Shown here piece by piece: positions 45,892 to 58,009 of a stretch of 64,000 nucleotides of DNA. Source of the stretch: Artemisia argyi. Its lineage: Eukaryota; Streptophyta; Magnoliopsida; Asterales; Asteraceae. The stretch covers positions 101,402,772 through 101,466,771 of the forward strand of contig CM060697.1 of assembly GCA_030686995.1 (NCBI GenBank). Direction: 5' to 3'. The notes under the pieces are model-generated. The model had not been told where the DNA came from. It ran no database searches and worked only from the letters and a program-made list of their open reading frames with translations. The number at the start of each line of letters is the position of its first letter. The first letter of the stretch is position 1. The translations under genes and the position numbers were made by a program.

Positions 45892-47250
45892 TCAGGTGAA
45901 CTGCTCAGAAAGTATGCTTTCTAATTCGTTTCTGGATATGGTAAGAAACGCATCCATTTGCTTAGGAGGAAGGCGCAAACCGATTTCAAGCTCTTCTGGT
46001 GAATCTTTGCTGACATTAACAGATATCGAATCATAATAATCAAGTGATATAACCTCGTACTTTTTAGGCTTCCCCCACCCAAAATCAACATTGTAAACAT
46101 TGAGCTTTGGAGTTCCTGCCACACCGATGGTTGGAATTGGTAGAAAAGTCTTTTCCAACAATATCTCGGCATCTTCAAACATTCCTTTATCGCTTTCCCT
46201 TATAGCCTTTTCTAGTAGTTTAACGGCAGTTGGGAATCCTCTATCTCCTGTTAGTATGGTGGTTTGTGTTTGTGCCGCAGTTGGCCAAACACAATTGCCA
46301 AAATAATTTTGAGGCACCGGTGGATCTAAACGACTCCTCCAATCCATAGAACAAGAAAACCTTTCGACCTCATACTCACCATTTTTTCCTTCAACGTGAA
46401 CCCGCGATTTCGCTATGCAAGTCCATACATAAGCACAACCTACCACGTATGATGATACATATTCCAGTGTTGGAAGTTGAACCAATAACCATTTTTTTAA
46501 CCAATTGATGTTTGCTCGAGTCAAGACAAATGTAGCTCGAACTCTATTGCTCAGGTCAACAAGCTCAGGTGTGTTATCAATAGTTTTAATTTGCGGTAAC
46601 TTCAACAACATATCATCTAATGAATTCGGACATATGATCACTCTATCATAAGATGGCAAAAGCCCAATGGTACCATGTTTGGCTATTGAAGTCCAAGCCA
46701 TCAAGAAAGCATACTTTGATCTTGCATCACAAAGAGCATGATTATTTGTGATCCCAATCGTGACACCCGAGTTTGGGAAAAGCGTCACTTGGATGGAACA
46801 CACGGGCCTTTTCACAAAGTCGGATACTTTAGTTGCACCTTCTAGTAAAGGTACAAGAGGGTGAAACTTGTCGCATTCTCGAGGATGACCTCCTTTGAGA
46901 TAGTTGAAATCAAGATTATCAGACTCAGCAAATGTAAGCATGAGTGAATCACCCTCTACATGACGGAATTCAGGTTTTCTAGTAGTAGGATTTGGATGCA
47001 CGATCAAGTTACTTGCAAAGGGGAAAAAGTGCTCAAGAGTTATGGACAATGATTGTTTAAGGTTTGGAATAACTGTTTCAACAAAATGTGATCTAGAATG
47101 ATGGAAATCATACAAGAAAAGCTGATGAACTGGATGTTTATAGAGTAACCACCTTAAATCGTAGAATGTAAGTGCTAGTGATCTTTCACCAACGGAATTC
47201 GCTGGTGCTGAAATCTGGCATTTTTCAACAACATTTAACAACTCACCCAT
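45892..47250 (-). CDS. BAHD-family acyltransferase (anthocyanin/flavonoid glycoside acyltransferase-like)
   Basis: A single-exon gene, 452 residues, typical BAHD length. The catalytic HxxxD is His-Ala-Leu-Cys-Asp at 171-175. The structural DFGWG motif is at 389-393. YFGNC at 316-320 is the motif seen in the branch that acylates anthocyanins and other phenolic glycosides with malonyl- or hydroxycinnamoyl-CoA. The N-terminus VEKCQISAPANSVGERSLAL and the early DLRWL region also fit that branch. The enzyme would act in the cytosol, transferring an acyl group from CoA to a sugar hydroxyl. The actual donor and acceptor are unknown. The gene is convergent with the reductase. A TATA-like TATATA on the minus strand lies near 47350-47358, about 100 bp upstream of the start. 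The frame is intact with all key residues present. Confidence 0.92.
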   Translation of the reverse strand: MGELLNVVEKCQISAPANSVGERSLALTFYDLRWLLYKHPVHQLFLYDFHHSRSHFVETVIPNLKQSLSITLEHFFPFASNLIVHPNPTTRKPEFRHVEGDSLMLTFAESDNLDFNYLKGGHPRECDKFHPLVPLLEGATKVSDFVKRPVCSIQVTLFPNSGVTIGITNNHALCDARSKYAFLMAWTSIAKHGTIGLLPSYDRVIICPNSLDDMLLKLPQIKTIDNTPELVDLSNRVRATFVLTRANINWLKKWLLVQLPTLEYVSSYVVGCAYVWTCIAKSRVHVEGKNGEYEVERFSCSMDWRSRLDPPVPQNYFGNCVWPTAAQTQTTILTGDRGFPTAVKLLEKAIRESDKGMFEDAEILLEKTFLPIPTIGVAGTPKLNVYNVDFGWGKPKKYEVISLDYYDSISVNVSKDSPEELEIGLRLPPKQMDAFLTISRNELESILSEQFT

Positions 47251-47551
47251 TTTTCCAGATTTTCAAGCTGTGAGTTACATAATACAAGTTTTTGGTTCAA
47301 AGTTGGTGGCTTGATTTGAAATTATTGTTTAATTCTTATGGATAACTGTATATAATATTACCTCTAAGCGACGGCTACAAATAGTAGTAATATTAATATA
47401 ATCACAACTTAAATATATAATAGATGCCATGATATTAGTAGATTATAAAACATTAACTAACTAGTTCTTAAAATATAAACAACCAATCAAAGTTAACAAT
47501 GATTATGATTTAAACAATGTGTATTGTAGATACACCTAATAAGTGACGGAA

Positions 47552-47586
47552 CCATGGGTGTCCCGGGGGTCCCTGGACACCCATGG
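47552..47586. repeat. Perfect 12-bp hairpin around CCCGGGGG
   Basis: CCATGGGTGTCC (47552-47563) pairs exactly with GGACACCCATGG (47575-47586) around an 11-base loop. No U-tract or other signal tells its role; it may be a transposon remnant. Confidence 0.8.
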
Positions 47587-47751
47587 ATTTTTGTTGCGTA
47601 ATGTTAATTTTGTTAAAAAACATCAATTTTTTTTAAATGCATCCGGTCCTTAAAACTTGTTTTTGTAGTATTGTTTAGTTTATTCTAAGTGCACCTGATC
47701 GTTTTGTGTTCTAGTTCTATCCCTGCACATAATGAAATTTGAAATTCAATA

Positions 47752-47948
47752 CCCGTTCCGGAAATATATGTCGTACCAACAACCCTGCGGCCCTGCCAAA
47801 TTCTGGGGGCTCGATGTCTATGCTTAAAATGCTTTAGCCATTTTTTCCACCTCAATGTAAGCTCATGCTTTGAATGAGTGTAAGCGTTTGAGGGTCTTAC
47901 GGAACCAACTATATAATAATGCACCTTTCTAAAATGATGCTTACGAGA
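47752..47948 (+). pseudogene. Truncated 3' end of a reductase paralog
   Basis: Resembles the last 16 or so codons and about 120 bp of 3' UTR of the S6PDH-type gene (45317-45478). It keeps the final words (GCCAAATTCTGGGG, GATGTCTATGCTTAA) and then TGTAAGCTC and ATAATGCACCTTTCTA. Small insertions (an extra 7-base CGGCCCT repeat) shift the frame. No upstream exon is seen before 47750. It is a remnant of a tandem copy, now on the far side of the BAHD gene. Confidence 0.75.
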
Positions 47949-48195
47949 ATGGCGCCGGCCGCCGCGTTGCGGGCGGGCCTGTTTTTTTCCTCAACCAATT
48001 AGTACATGATATAAAGTAGTCATACACTCATTATTTACATACTTGCATCACATTCAATTAGAACAAAGGCGTAAACGAAGGTCATTAAAATTCATACGAT
48101 GATACTAAACTGAGACAAACGCCCTTATTTTCATTTATTTGATTTACCAAACTATCACAAAGTAGGGGTTCCAGATCTCTGGAAAAGTTGGATAT
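47949..48195. other. Intergenic with GC-rich patch
   Basis: Begins with GGCGCCGGCCGCCGCGTTGC, an abrupt GC-rich stretch in AT-rich surroundings, then ordinary AT-rich sequence up to the copia-type LTR. No gene. Confidence 0.4.
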
Positions 48196-48943
48196 TGTTG
48201 GAATTATAATATCATGACAATCATATAAATAAACCAAACACATCAAGTGAGCATAGCGGAAGCAATTATAACAAGATCATATAATATGTAATTAATTAAT
48301 CAATAATAAATAGTAAACATACCTTTGTGATTCTAGCCCGAACAAGAATCAATTGCAATCTTCAAATCAATAACCCTAATTAGGGTTTATGTGGATTGTA
48401 AGAATTACCCCTTACCTCTTTTGTAATTTAATCCAAGAATCAAACAATAATGTGTTTGAATCGTGTTCTTGTACACACGTACTAATTCAAGTAAAAGTTT
48501 ATGCAAGTAAATTAAACACAAAACCTTTAATTTATGAAAATCGAATCCCTAAGATGGGATTGAGGTTGGATCGATTTTAGGGACAAGAGAAGAAGAAAAA
48601 CACCAAGATGTGTGTGTACAAGTTATGAGAAAACAATAACCCATGAGATGTTTATATACTTGATGAAACTTGGAGCTCAAGGCACAAAGGAGGTGGAACT
48701 CCTTCTAGAACTTTCTTGACCTTCCAATTATTCACAAATATTACTTTCCTAATCTTCGTATAACGGTCATTAGTCATTCTCCGTTAAATACTAACGGTCG
48801 TTACTAGTTTTGTGTTTATTAATAATTATATATAACATTTATAAATAATTATTCTTTTACTCTTCATACGTAAAGTGTGCAATCCCACGATCTCGAGTTC
48901 GATCCTAACATATGACTACTAAAATAATGCCCATAATCTAACA
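48196..48943 (-). repeat. Copia-type LTR in minus orientation
   Basis: 748 bp. Read on the minus strand it begins TGTTAGATTATGGGC directly after the purine tract TCCAAGTGGGAGC (48944-48956), and ends ATTCCAACA. This arrangement is typical of the 3' LTR of plant Ty1/copia elements. A minus-strand TATA box (TATATAAA, 48651-48658) lies in mid-LTR, where a promoter belongs. The partner LTR is not in this window. Confidence 0.7.
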
Positions 48944-51900
48944 GCTCCCACTTGGACATATTTTAATAGTGTAATCACATCGGTTAGCGTCTTGCAACAC
49001 GCCGATGCCTCTAGTACGATCTCGAGTAAGGCTCCTGGACAAACCTTTTAATGATTTCTCATTATTATTATCATTTTGTTTCTAATACCATGTTAATAAG
49101 GATATGGATCAAAGTCATTCCTTAATTAACCATTATGTTTCTCGTTGTTTATGATTGATCAAGATTACCAAATCTTCTGAACATATTCAGGGGAGATCTT
49201 GGGTGCGGCCGCACATGCATCTTACCAACCCTACGAGGGGCCCAGCAATATTAAACTCCAAAAATAAATTTGAATGAACAAATTCTATCTTGACTACAAG
49301 CAAAACCCACAAACTTTGTAACACTTCCGAAAACAACCCTTATGACTATCAGTTACGTATAGCGTTAAGTTGTTACACAAAAATGTACTACATTTATGAC
49401 ACTTATCTTGCATCTCAAGTCTGAGGATAACTTCTAATGATTTACTTAATGACAAGATCCATATAGTAACATTATGTAGTTGGGATAAGTCCTATATTCA
49501 GTATCATTGAATATCATCTGAAATGGCATGACTACGCATCAATATACTTTAAGTATATTATACCAACCTTCAGATTTGTCTTGTTTTAATAATATTCCCA
49601 TATTATCAACGGACAACGGACAATTTAGAATAACATTTATTCATGGATTAAATATATAAAAATATGATACAATATATTATAAATTAAACATACCATGTAT
49701 TTAAATTTATTATAATAATTGTTTAACATCCCTTATCCAAATACTAAATAGATCAATGCATGATAACTCTTGTTGATGAATTATGTCTCAAGTAATGACA
49801 TTCATACTTGTTGACAAAACATAAATCATCCAACTTTGATCTATCATAATTTTAAGAATACTTATTTCAAGAATTCAACTATTGAAGTTCTTGTATATGC
49901 ATACTCAACTATTTTGATAATGCCATATAATATTTCATAAAATGTGTGACATCCTTAACCACCAATTTATGATAATCAAACTTCCAAACTTTTAAAGTTT
50001 AAAGTATTCTTATTCTCTTAATGTATAATGCAACTTTGCTCTTATTAAGCATAACTAGTAATAGCCAAAGATGAAATCCTTACCATAACTAGCATTGAGT
50101 GTCATCTCAATTTCATTAGCATCATTGTATGCAAACAACAATATGCTATTACAACTTTCCGTAAACATTAATATCTATAGTGTAATGTTTGATGCCCTTC
50201 AAACTTTCAAGTTTGTTGGCTATGACAATTTTCACAACAATTGAAAAATTGTTTATCTATAGAATTTGAAAGCTGTTCTAGATTTAGGATGTGATTCTAT
50301 AATCAAACATATTCTTTTTAGAATATTACACAAGTTATCTAATAACCTTTTAATTAGATATTAATATTGCCAAATCATCTTGTAATCAAGCATGATACAA
50401 CAAAACATGATGTTCATGAAAAATCTTTGAGTCATACTTAGATTTTTATTCATGTCATACATATCTATTTAGACTTTCTAAATAATATATCATGTTATAT
50501 TAGATTCATTTACCGCACATGTTTCAACAATAAACATTTATTCCAAAGTTGTATGTCTTATTTTCTAAATCTTTAAAGTTTCATTTCAAACTAAGACTTA
50601 ACCTTTAACTTATATGGAATGTTACCTTTTATATGTTCTACAACATGTATGATTTAAGAAATTAAACATAGTATTCCCACTAGCTTTAAGGAATATTTAG
50701 AAATTATCTTATTTTAATTATAAATCAAAACATGAATTTAATAATTAAACATAAGAGTAATCTTCTAGATGCATGCATTTATCCATCCATGGATTATTGC
50801 ACTTTGTACAATTCCAAAGATTTATTTGAATTCATAAACTCCTTTTGATTACTTATCGTCCTCGCCCAACTAATCACTCAAGAAAGAGTTTTGATATTCT
50901 ATTGTCAGTTTCATAAATATGATAATCATAATCTTTATATATTTAGTGTATTTAGAAAAGAATATTCAATCACAGTTAATTGCTTAAGTGTGATTAATAT
51001 TCTTGTCATAAGACATGCATTAAATACGTGCACAATATTGTTCATATGATTTCTATACAAAAATTTAAACCACAAGGTTACCTTAACTTTGAAGAAACTC
51101 ATCTTTATTTTCTAGTCTAAATATTAAGATAAACCACATTTCTAAAATTAATTATCTTTATAGACAGCATCTTAATCATTCATATCATGTATACTTTACC
51201 CAATCATATATTTGGTAATGTATCACAATGATTATCAGGTTTACAATAATCCTGTAAATCATAGCCCTCAGCATATTAATCAAATTTTTGTGATATATTG
51301 CTATTCTATGAATGATAATTCCATCATCTTGAGATTTAACATTTAAATGTCAAACTTTATTATCATGTTGAGATTTAACCTTCAAATATCAAACTTCATC
51401 ATGATATTTACTAGTGTATTTTTAGAAGATTATGTATATTGTAATTTTATCTTTTAAAGATCAAAACTCCCACTTGCTTTTAGTACTTTAAAGACTATCT
51501 TTAAATACTTAGCAAATTAAGAAACAATACAATGTTCTCTTTTGGGATATTACAAATACATATTGACAGTTCCTGACTTTACTTTGTTAATAACCTCTTC
51601 ATAAGCAGTTAAACAAATTTAGAACTTCAATTTAAGACTTAATGTAATTCATCACATTCCATCATATGATAATGTCTTATTAATCTTCTAGGTTGGAGTT
51701 TTATTAAATATGTCCAACCATACTCAATATTTTAACCTTGATAACTTTTGGAAGAAAAGAAGTCATAGTTATCTTTAATCAAACAATATAACTAGAGTTT
51801 GATTTTCCTAACTGAACATACCATAAACATTTGGCATTTCATTAAGATTAATATTGTAAGACTATCTAACAATATTTAAGATAACCATATTCCTTTTGAC

Positions 51901-53874
51901 TTGTCTATTTACCAACTAATTCATTTTAATGGTGTAATAATTTTCAAGCCAATTACACGCTTTATAACACAAGTACTTTTTACAAAGTCACTACATGTCC
52001 ATGTATTTACAAGAAAATATAAACTGTTATAATCCCACTATACGTTATAAGTCATTTAACAATTTAATAACTTCATGTATATGTCTTAATTAAAACACAT
52101 AACAAGATAATGTATTTCTTTATTATAAGTCTTGTAACAATTAAAAGACTTTGTGTTTATATCTTTACAATGAAACATAAACATGTTTAAATAAAGTAAT
52201 TATGAACACCATCTTTTGGTTTCAATAATAATTTCAAGTTAATTTATTACTTCACAATAATGTAAATAACATTATTTCTTCATTTATTTATGTCATTCCA
52301 AGAACACATAAATATTCAGATTGAAGCAGCATTAGATTACTTAATTAATTTATGTCATTCCATGAATTCATAAATATACTAATTAAAGTAGTCGTGATAT
52401 CGTATTGACACATGTTCTAATAGGTATCTAATTTAGAAACTGTAAATTCTCATAGTTCAATTACATCAGTTGATCTGCTAGTAATGAAAATATGAAATTC
52501 ACCTTGTTGCAATCTAGCTAAGCTCTCACATAACATAAATTGTAACACCAAGTATTTCTAGAATTAATATTAGAACATTATTCTCTTACCTTGTAGTCAA
52601 GAGAATCCATTAAATCATATCTTTATGAGTTGTTTCTTGCACACATTGAAAGATAACATTTCTCCCACTTGTGCATGGAACAACCTCATATAGTTGATAA
52701 ACAACATGCCATGCATTTGTTTATGTGATCAATATGATTGTGTCATAGATTTTAGCATAATAAGTAGATATAGAACAACAATGTCTAGTAAGGAAACATA
52801 CAATACTATCCTTAAAAAGTATGAGTGTCTACACTTGGAAAGTAATTATCTTTAGTTACCAAGATGTCAAAGCTTGTAACTCCCACAGAATTAAAGATCA
52901 TTACAATAATTCGTTATTCAGTAATAAGTACACAATACTCCTACTGAATTTGACAACATTCTAAATGTTTCATATCTAGTGAAAGAAAATAGTGTGCTTT
53001 TAACTTTCCTACACCTTTGAATGTCCATACATAACAATTACTTATGCACTAAAGAGTATCCTACTATGTAAATGATGGACTATCCACCAAATGCGATTAA
53101 CTTGAAAAATTGGGCTTGCAATTTCTTCCTTAATAGGTCTACCATCCTACAATGTATGTAGCACCTTTAAAATAGTTAAAACAACTAGTTTGTCTTTAAA
53201 CATTTTGTGATAATTAGTCTAGCTTCTAATTATAATAACTCATAAAATGTCATACATAATTTATAGTTAACCAAATATCATATTTGTTACTAAGAATTTA
53301 ATCACCGAATGAGGATGATAAAATCCTTATGAAAAATATTCGCAATTTTCTTAACTATTAAAAAATTTGCTATGAGTTATATTAGAATTTAGACATATCT
53401 AATATTCCTATTATCCTTTTCATTCATGAAAAGAAATAGGATTGTATCTCACTCTTCTTTCATAGAAAGAAGACTTCTTTTGTCTTTTAAATAAATATTT
53501 CTTAATCAAACATTTGTTTGAAAACAGAACTAGATCAATTTACCAAAGCCCAATGTGCATTTACGGTTTGAACGTTGCATTAATGCATTAAAACGAATTA
53601 CAAAATTCAATTGCAGTATTTTCGATAATTAGATCTTTAAGAAAATAAAATGCCCATTGGTAAATATTCATATAAAACATAGTATTTTCTTAAAGGTAGG
53701 ATCCAAATTGACATAGTACCATTACATCAGTTGATCAGCTAGTAATGATAATATTCAACAAGGTAATTGTCGAACAATAATTGCCAATATCATATTGCAA
53801 TTCCTAGATTTATGGGATTTACTTTCACAAAACTTTTTCAAAGTAAGCATGTTTCATCCCCATCTAATGCCTTG
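48944..53874 (-). mobile_element. Non-coding interior of a copia-like element, interrupted
   Basis: About 4.9 kb of AT-rich sequence next to the copia-type LTR, with the polypurine tract at 48944-48956. No ORF above about 60 codons survives and no integrase or reverse transcriptase motif is seen, so it is a badly decayed copy or a large non-coding derivative. CTCCCACTTG-like words recur (48945, about 51476 and about 52665). Words around TTACATCAGTTGATC(T/A)GCTAG recur at 52462 and 53723. Its left half contains no primer site. The Tekay element cuts it at 53874/53875, so the remainder should continue beyond the window. Confidence 0.45.
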
Positions 53875-56800
53875 TGTCACAACCCACAATTTCAGGTCAT
53901 TTTTCCCAACTTTGCCATTCTACTATTCACAAATTACTATTCATTGATCACTATTCATCGTTTTACTATTCATCATTTTTGAGGTCAATTTGACATTCCG
54001 AGACACCTTCAGAAATTTTACTATTCACTTGACACTATTCATTTCCGAGAGAAAATCACTATTCACGTGCATTATTCATGTCATCGTAAATTTAGTTTAC
54101 GAGTGTTCAAATTCGCGTAACCGTATTGGTTCAGGAGCGAATTCATGCGTTATTATCAGGGACATTTCATACGGACTAGAAATAGTCGACATATCATTAC
54201 TAGGGCACTTGCATACTATTCCACTCGTAGGGTATTCAAAATTATATTTCTAATATAATTAACGATTTACGTATGTTTATTTTGAATAAACACTAATACG
54301 CGAACTATAAATATGACTAATACGTCCAATACTCCCAACTATGATCCCAATATATTTTTATATTCATTTTTATAATATAAAAATTATAATATTAATTTAC
54401 CCGGTATTTTGGATATTTATTTTAATTATTAACTTAAGTTTACTAAAACTTCGACGGTTTTCGTGGAAATTAAATTATAATTATCTAAACACCCAATAAT
54501 TTTATCCAACCTATTTTTATAATTTTTATAACTTTATTATGACCCGGTTAACTCCGTTAAAATTTATTTTTAGTTAACCCGGTACCCGGTACAATTTAAA
54601 AATACACAAAACTACCAATAATACATTTTATTACAAAATACTACATTCATTCCCCCCCCCCCCCCCCCCCCTTGACTTTTGCCGCCCCCCCCCCCCCCCT
54701 CTCCAATCTCTTAAAATTTTCACTTACATACACTTTGTTCATTAATGCTTGTTACTAACCAATTTATTTATAATATATTTTCAATAATACAAGTATACTT
54801 TACCAAGACTTTTTCTTTCATTTGCAACTAGTAAAAAATTTCATATTCTCTCTTTCTCTTCTCATATAAACGGCCAAGAACAAGAGCAAGAAGGAACCAA
54901 GATTTTTCAAAGATCAAAGTGTTAATATTGTTTTTATAGCATCCTTGTTAGAGTTTTGAAATAAAAACTCAAGGATTATTAGGTTTTAATCATCTTAACT
55001 CCACTAATCTTACAAGTAAGTTACTAAACTCATTTCATCATTTTTACAAAAGTTATTACTATATTTATTCATGTTTCTTGCAAGATCTCATACATGCATT
55101 AACTTATACCACTTTATTTTTGTAAACTTTTGATCATATGAGCCCTAGAGTGATTCTTGGTTAGATCCTTGTTAGATCTACTTGGTTTTGGTGATTAGGA
55201 ACCCATGACACCCTAAGAAGGTGTATGGTAGGATTAGATTAGTTTTGTGGTGTTTGAGAGTGGATTGATGGATGATGGAACTAGTTTGGAGACTTGAAAA
55301 TGGTTTTTGAAACTTTTAAATACCTACTGTCCCTATTTTAATTTCGTGGGAAAATCAGTGGGTGATGGGTAATTTTTGACCAAAGATTTAGAAAATACAT
55401 TCAAAAACGAAACTTTGGGCGAAAGAACGGATTAAAACGAGTTTATAACGAAGGAGTTATGATTTTTGCAAATTTAACGACGAAAACTACTTTTCAGAAA
55501 ACTGCTTGCTGTTTGGCAGAATACGACGGGTAATTTGAGGTATTAAACGTAACTTTAAAGAGCCGAGTTGTCTAAATTATACTAGTATACTCAACGACGA
55601 ATCCGTGGACATAAAGAACAAGGAAAACGAGCCTAAAACGACCGAGTTATACCCGTTTTAACATTGTCAAAACGATATTTATATTTTTGGTCACAAATAG
55701 GAATAACAACGTACGTACTAAATGGTATATTTTCTAGAAACGTACTAATGACTATTTTCTTAACAAACGAATACATACGACTCGAGGGAATATTTATACG
55801 ACATGACGACGTCATTCTAAGGCTTTGATACGAGGTTCATAACGCTAACTTTTTCGTACGAGTTAATATAACAAGTTATATACTTCTTTAAATGGGATTA
55901 TTTTTCCTAAGTATGGGAACTATTTTACTATGACGATAACTAGTATTTCCAAATTACGAGTGGTATGAGTATCATGTGCATGTGCATTCACTTCATTACG
56001 GCTTGATCTAAGTTAGATCATGATTATTCATTTAGGTTGCGGATAATACTCGCGCCTCATTGTTCCGACTACTTTTACCTCATTGCACCATCTTTGTACC
56101 TTCATTTCGAGGTGAGTTCTCATAGCCCCGTTTTTAGTACTTATTTGATTTTAAATCCCACGGGGGAGAATACATTGCACTATTATTTTTGTACATGCCC
56201 AAGTATTAAATTCCGTACATTGCTTAAGTTGCTAGTACTACCACTGCAAGTCCCCTTTATTATCATGAACCGTTAATTATATTGCCAAGCGAGAGTGAGT
56301 GGATAGATCTATCGAGGGTGACTCCTCCATTCGTGTTTGGGTTGCTCCATAAGGAAAACGAATGCATTTCATGTCTAATATACTACGAGTGTCTGGTAAA
56401 CACTCCTTTGGGGCATATTTTAGTACGTCTAGCTTCGGTGTCATGAGCTTAAGAGACAATGTAAACTTTTTGACAATATGTCACTTTACTATATACTGGT
56501 GGCTTATGTACTTACGAATTACTTATAAACCTATGATTATTCACCAACTTTATGTTGACCGTTTTTCGCAATGTATTTCTCAGGTAACTAAGGCATATCC
56601 TCATGGCATTGCATGGAGTCACTTTGTATATCAAGGATGACGCGTCACTTTTGGATTTCATGCACTTTGATCTATCGTTTGATTGTACTAAACTTGTTTC
56701 CTTAAACCTTTTCCAACTTTTGGGACCTATGTCTTTATAACTCTGAATTTTTTTAATGAATCAAACGATGTATTTTATAAACGACACTTTAGGTCGTTCA

Positions 56801-56884
56801 ATATTTCCTTGCTTGTGTGCTATGATCCGTTACACCCTCAGGTATTCCATTCCGCTGCCATTCAGGTATTTTGGGGGTGTTACA
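53875..56884 (+). repeat. 5' LTR of the Tekay element
   Basis: 3010 bp, TGTCACAACC ... GGGTGTTACA. Over the first 840 bp it matches the partial 3' LTR. By eye I found one substitution (CACGTG against CACATG near 54068/63348) and differing C-run lengths. It contains two C-runs (54652-54672 and 54686-54700) and a TATA-like TATAAA (54865-54870) that could start transcription. The 87-codon ORF that recurs in both LTRs is not a gene. Confidence 0.93.
54865..54870 (+). promoter_or_regulatory. Possible LTR TATA box
   Basis: CATATAAACGG after a CT-rich stretch (TCTCTTTCTCTTCTC). It is placed about 2 kb before the LTR end; other AT-rich sites could serve. Confidence 0.35.
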
Positions 56885-56887
56885 GAT

Positions 56888-56899
56888 TGGTACCAGAGC
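56888..56899 (+). other. Primer binding site, initiator tRNA-Met type
   Basis: TGGTACCAGAGC starts 4 bases after the LTR end. The canonical site is TGGTATCAGAGC, so there is one mismatch (C for T). Confidence 0.85.
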
Positions 56900-57055
56900 T
56901 AAGGTTATAGCGAACTAGGTTGCATCATTGACCCTAGACTATAACCACACTATCATAGCATATCATCATTTCATCATAAGTGCATATTTACTTATTTCTA
57001 GGCAATGCCATTATGAGAGTTATTTATTTTATTTCACCTTGATTATCACAGAATC

Positions 57056-58009
57056 ATGTCTTCGAATTCCAACACTGTTGTACTTTACACTATATCCGAT
57101 TCTGATGATGAGGGCTCTATGTCCTCTACTGCTGTTTCACCACTTGTTTCTCCTACACCTGAGTTGCCACTCTTGGCATCTGATGGTGACACCGAGCCTT
57201 TCGAGGAGGAGGAGACGGCTCCTACTCCCCATGTCCATCCTACTATACCTACTGACATACCATCATCACCTACTACTACTATCCATTCAGAGCCGAGACT
57301 TATGTTCCCTAGGGATAAGACTGTTCAGGGCCCTAGGAAGAGAGTTCGTATTGCTACATGTACTTATAGGAGTCTCCCTAGTCCTACTATGCCTACACCA
57401 CCACCACCAGCCATACCCACTACCGCTCCTATGCCTACCTCCCTCTTGCCGCTTCGGAAGCGTGCAAGGCTTACCACTCTAGATTCACCCATTACCGAGA
57501 CTGATGACTGTTCACCACCACCAGAGTACCACATAGGTGAGAGTTCTAGAGCGGCTGCAGCTAGGGATCCTACAGCCGTTACACTAGAGGATCAGTTGGA
57601 TGCTCAGCAGGAGCAAGTTGATAGCTTGGGGTATAGAGTTGATGAGATCATCACCACTAGACTTGAGACTGTTGAGGAGCAGGTTGAGGATTTGATTCAG
57701 GGTAGGGTTAGTATTGATGTGTCTTACCATGGGCTCGAGGCACGACAGTTGAGGCACCAGGAGGAGATTGAGCTACTTAGGGATGAGTTACCTGAGATTC
57801 GAGATAGAGCTCAGGCGACACAGGAGACCCAGTGGGAGCAGGTAGACCAGTTGACATTGCTTCGAGAGAGGGTAGTTGTTTTGGAGCGTAGGGATGCTTC
57901 TTCTCAGTTACGACTTGAGCATCTTGAGGAGATTGTGGTGGCGATGGATCGTGAGATTCGCCGCTTGAGGGGAGAGCCTGGACCATCTAGAGCACCGAGA
58001 GGAGCCTAG
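57056..58009 (+). CDS. Extra coiled-coil ORF upstream of gag-pol
   Basis: 317 residues from ATG to TAG, with no internal stops. The N-terminal 170 residues are Ser/Thr/Pro-rich and acidic, with two basic clusters (GPRKRVRI and LRKRARL) that resemble nuclear localisation signals. Then comes GESSRAAAARDPTAVTLEDQ and a long heptad-rich helix (about 180-305) with LDAQQEQVDSLGYRVDEI and LRHQEEIELLRDELPEI, ending in GEPGPSRAPRGA. It has no gag, protease or polymerase motif. It lies between the primer site and gag-pol on the same strand. I recall comparable ORFs in Asteraceae Tekay-type elements, but no assigned function. A structural or nuclear-import role is only inference. Confidence 0.8.
   Translation: MSSNSNTVVLYTISDSDDEGSMSSTAVSPLVSPTPELPLLASDGDTEPFEEEETAPTPHVHPTIPTDIPSSPTTTIHSEPRLMFPRDKTVQGPRKRVRIATCTYRSLPSPTMPTPPPPAIPTTAPMPTSLLPLRKRARLTTLDSPITETDDCSPPPEYHIGESSRAAAARDPTAVTLEDQLDAQQEQVDSLGYRVDEIITTRLETVEEQVEDLIQGRVSIDVSYHGLEARQLRHQEEIELLRDELPEIRDRAQATQETQWEQVDQLTLLRERVVVLERRDASSQLRLEHLEEIVVAMDREIRRLRGEPGPSRAPRGA

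Noticed and set aside
53990..54253. 87-codon ORF, repeated at 63270-63533
   Set aside because: Identical copies because both are in the Tekay LTR; the sequence has no known domain.
56928..57482. 184-codon ORF overlapping the coiled-coil ORF
   Set aside because: A Leu/His/Ser-rich shadow frame of the Ser/Pro-rich ORF at 57056-58009.
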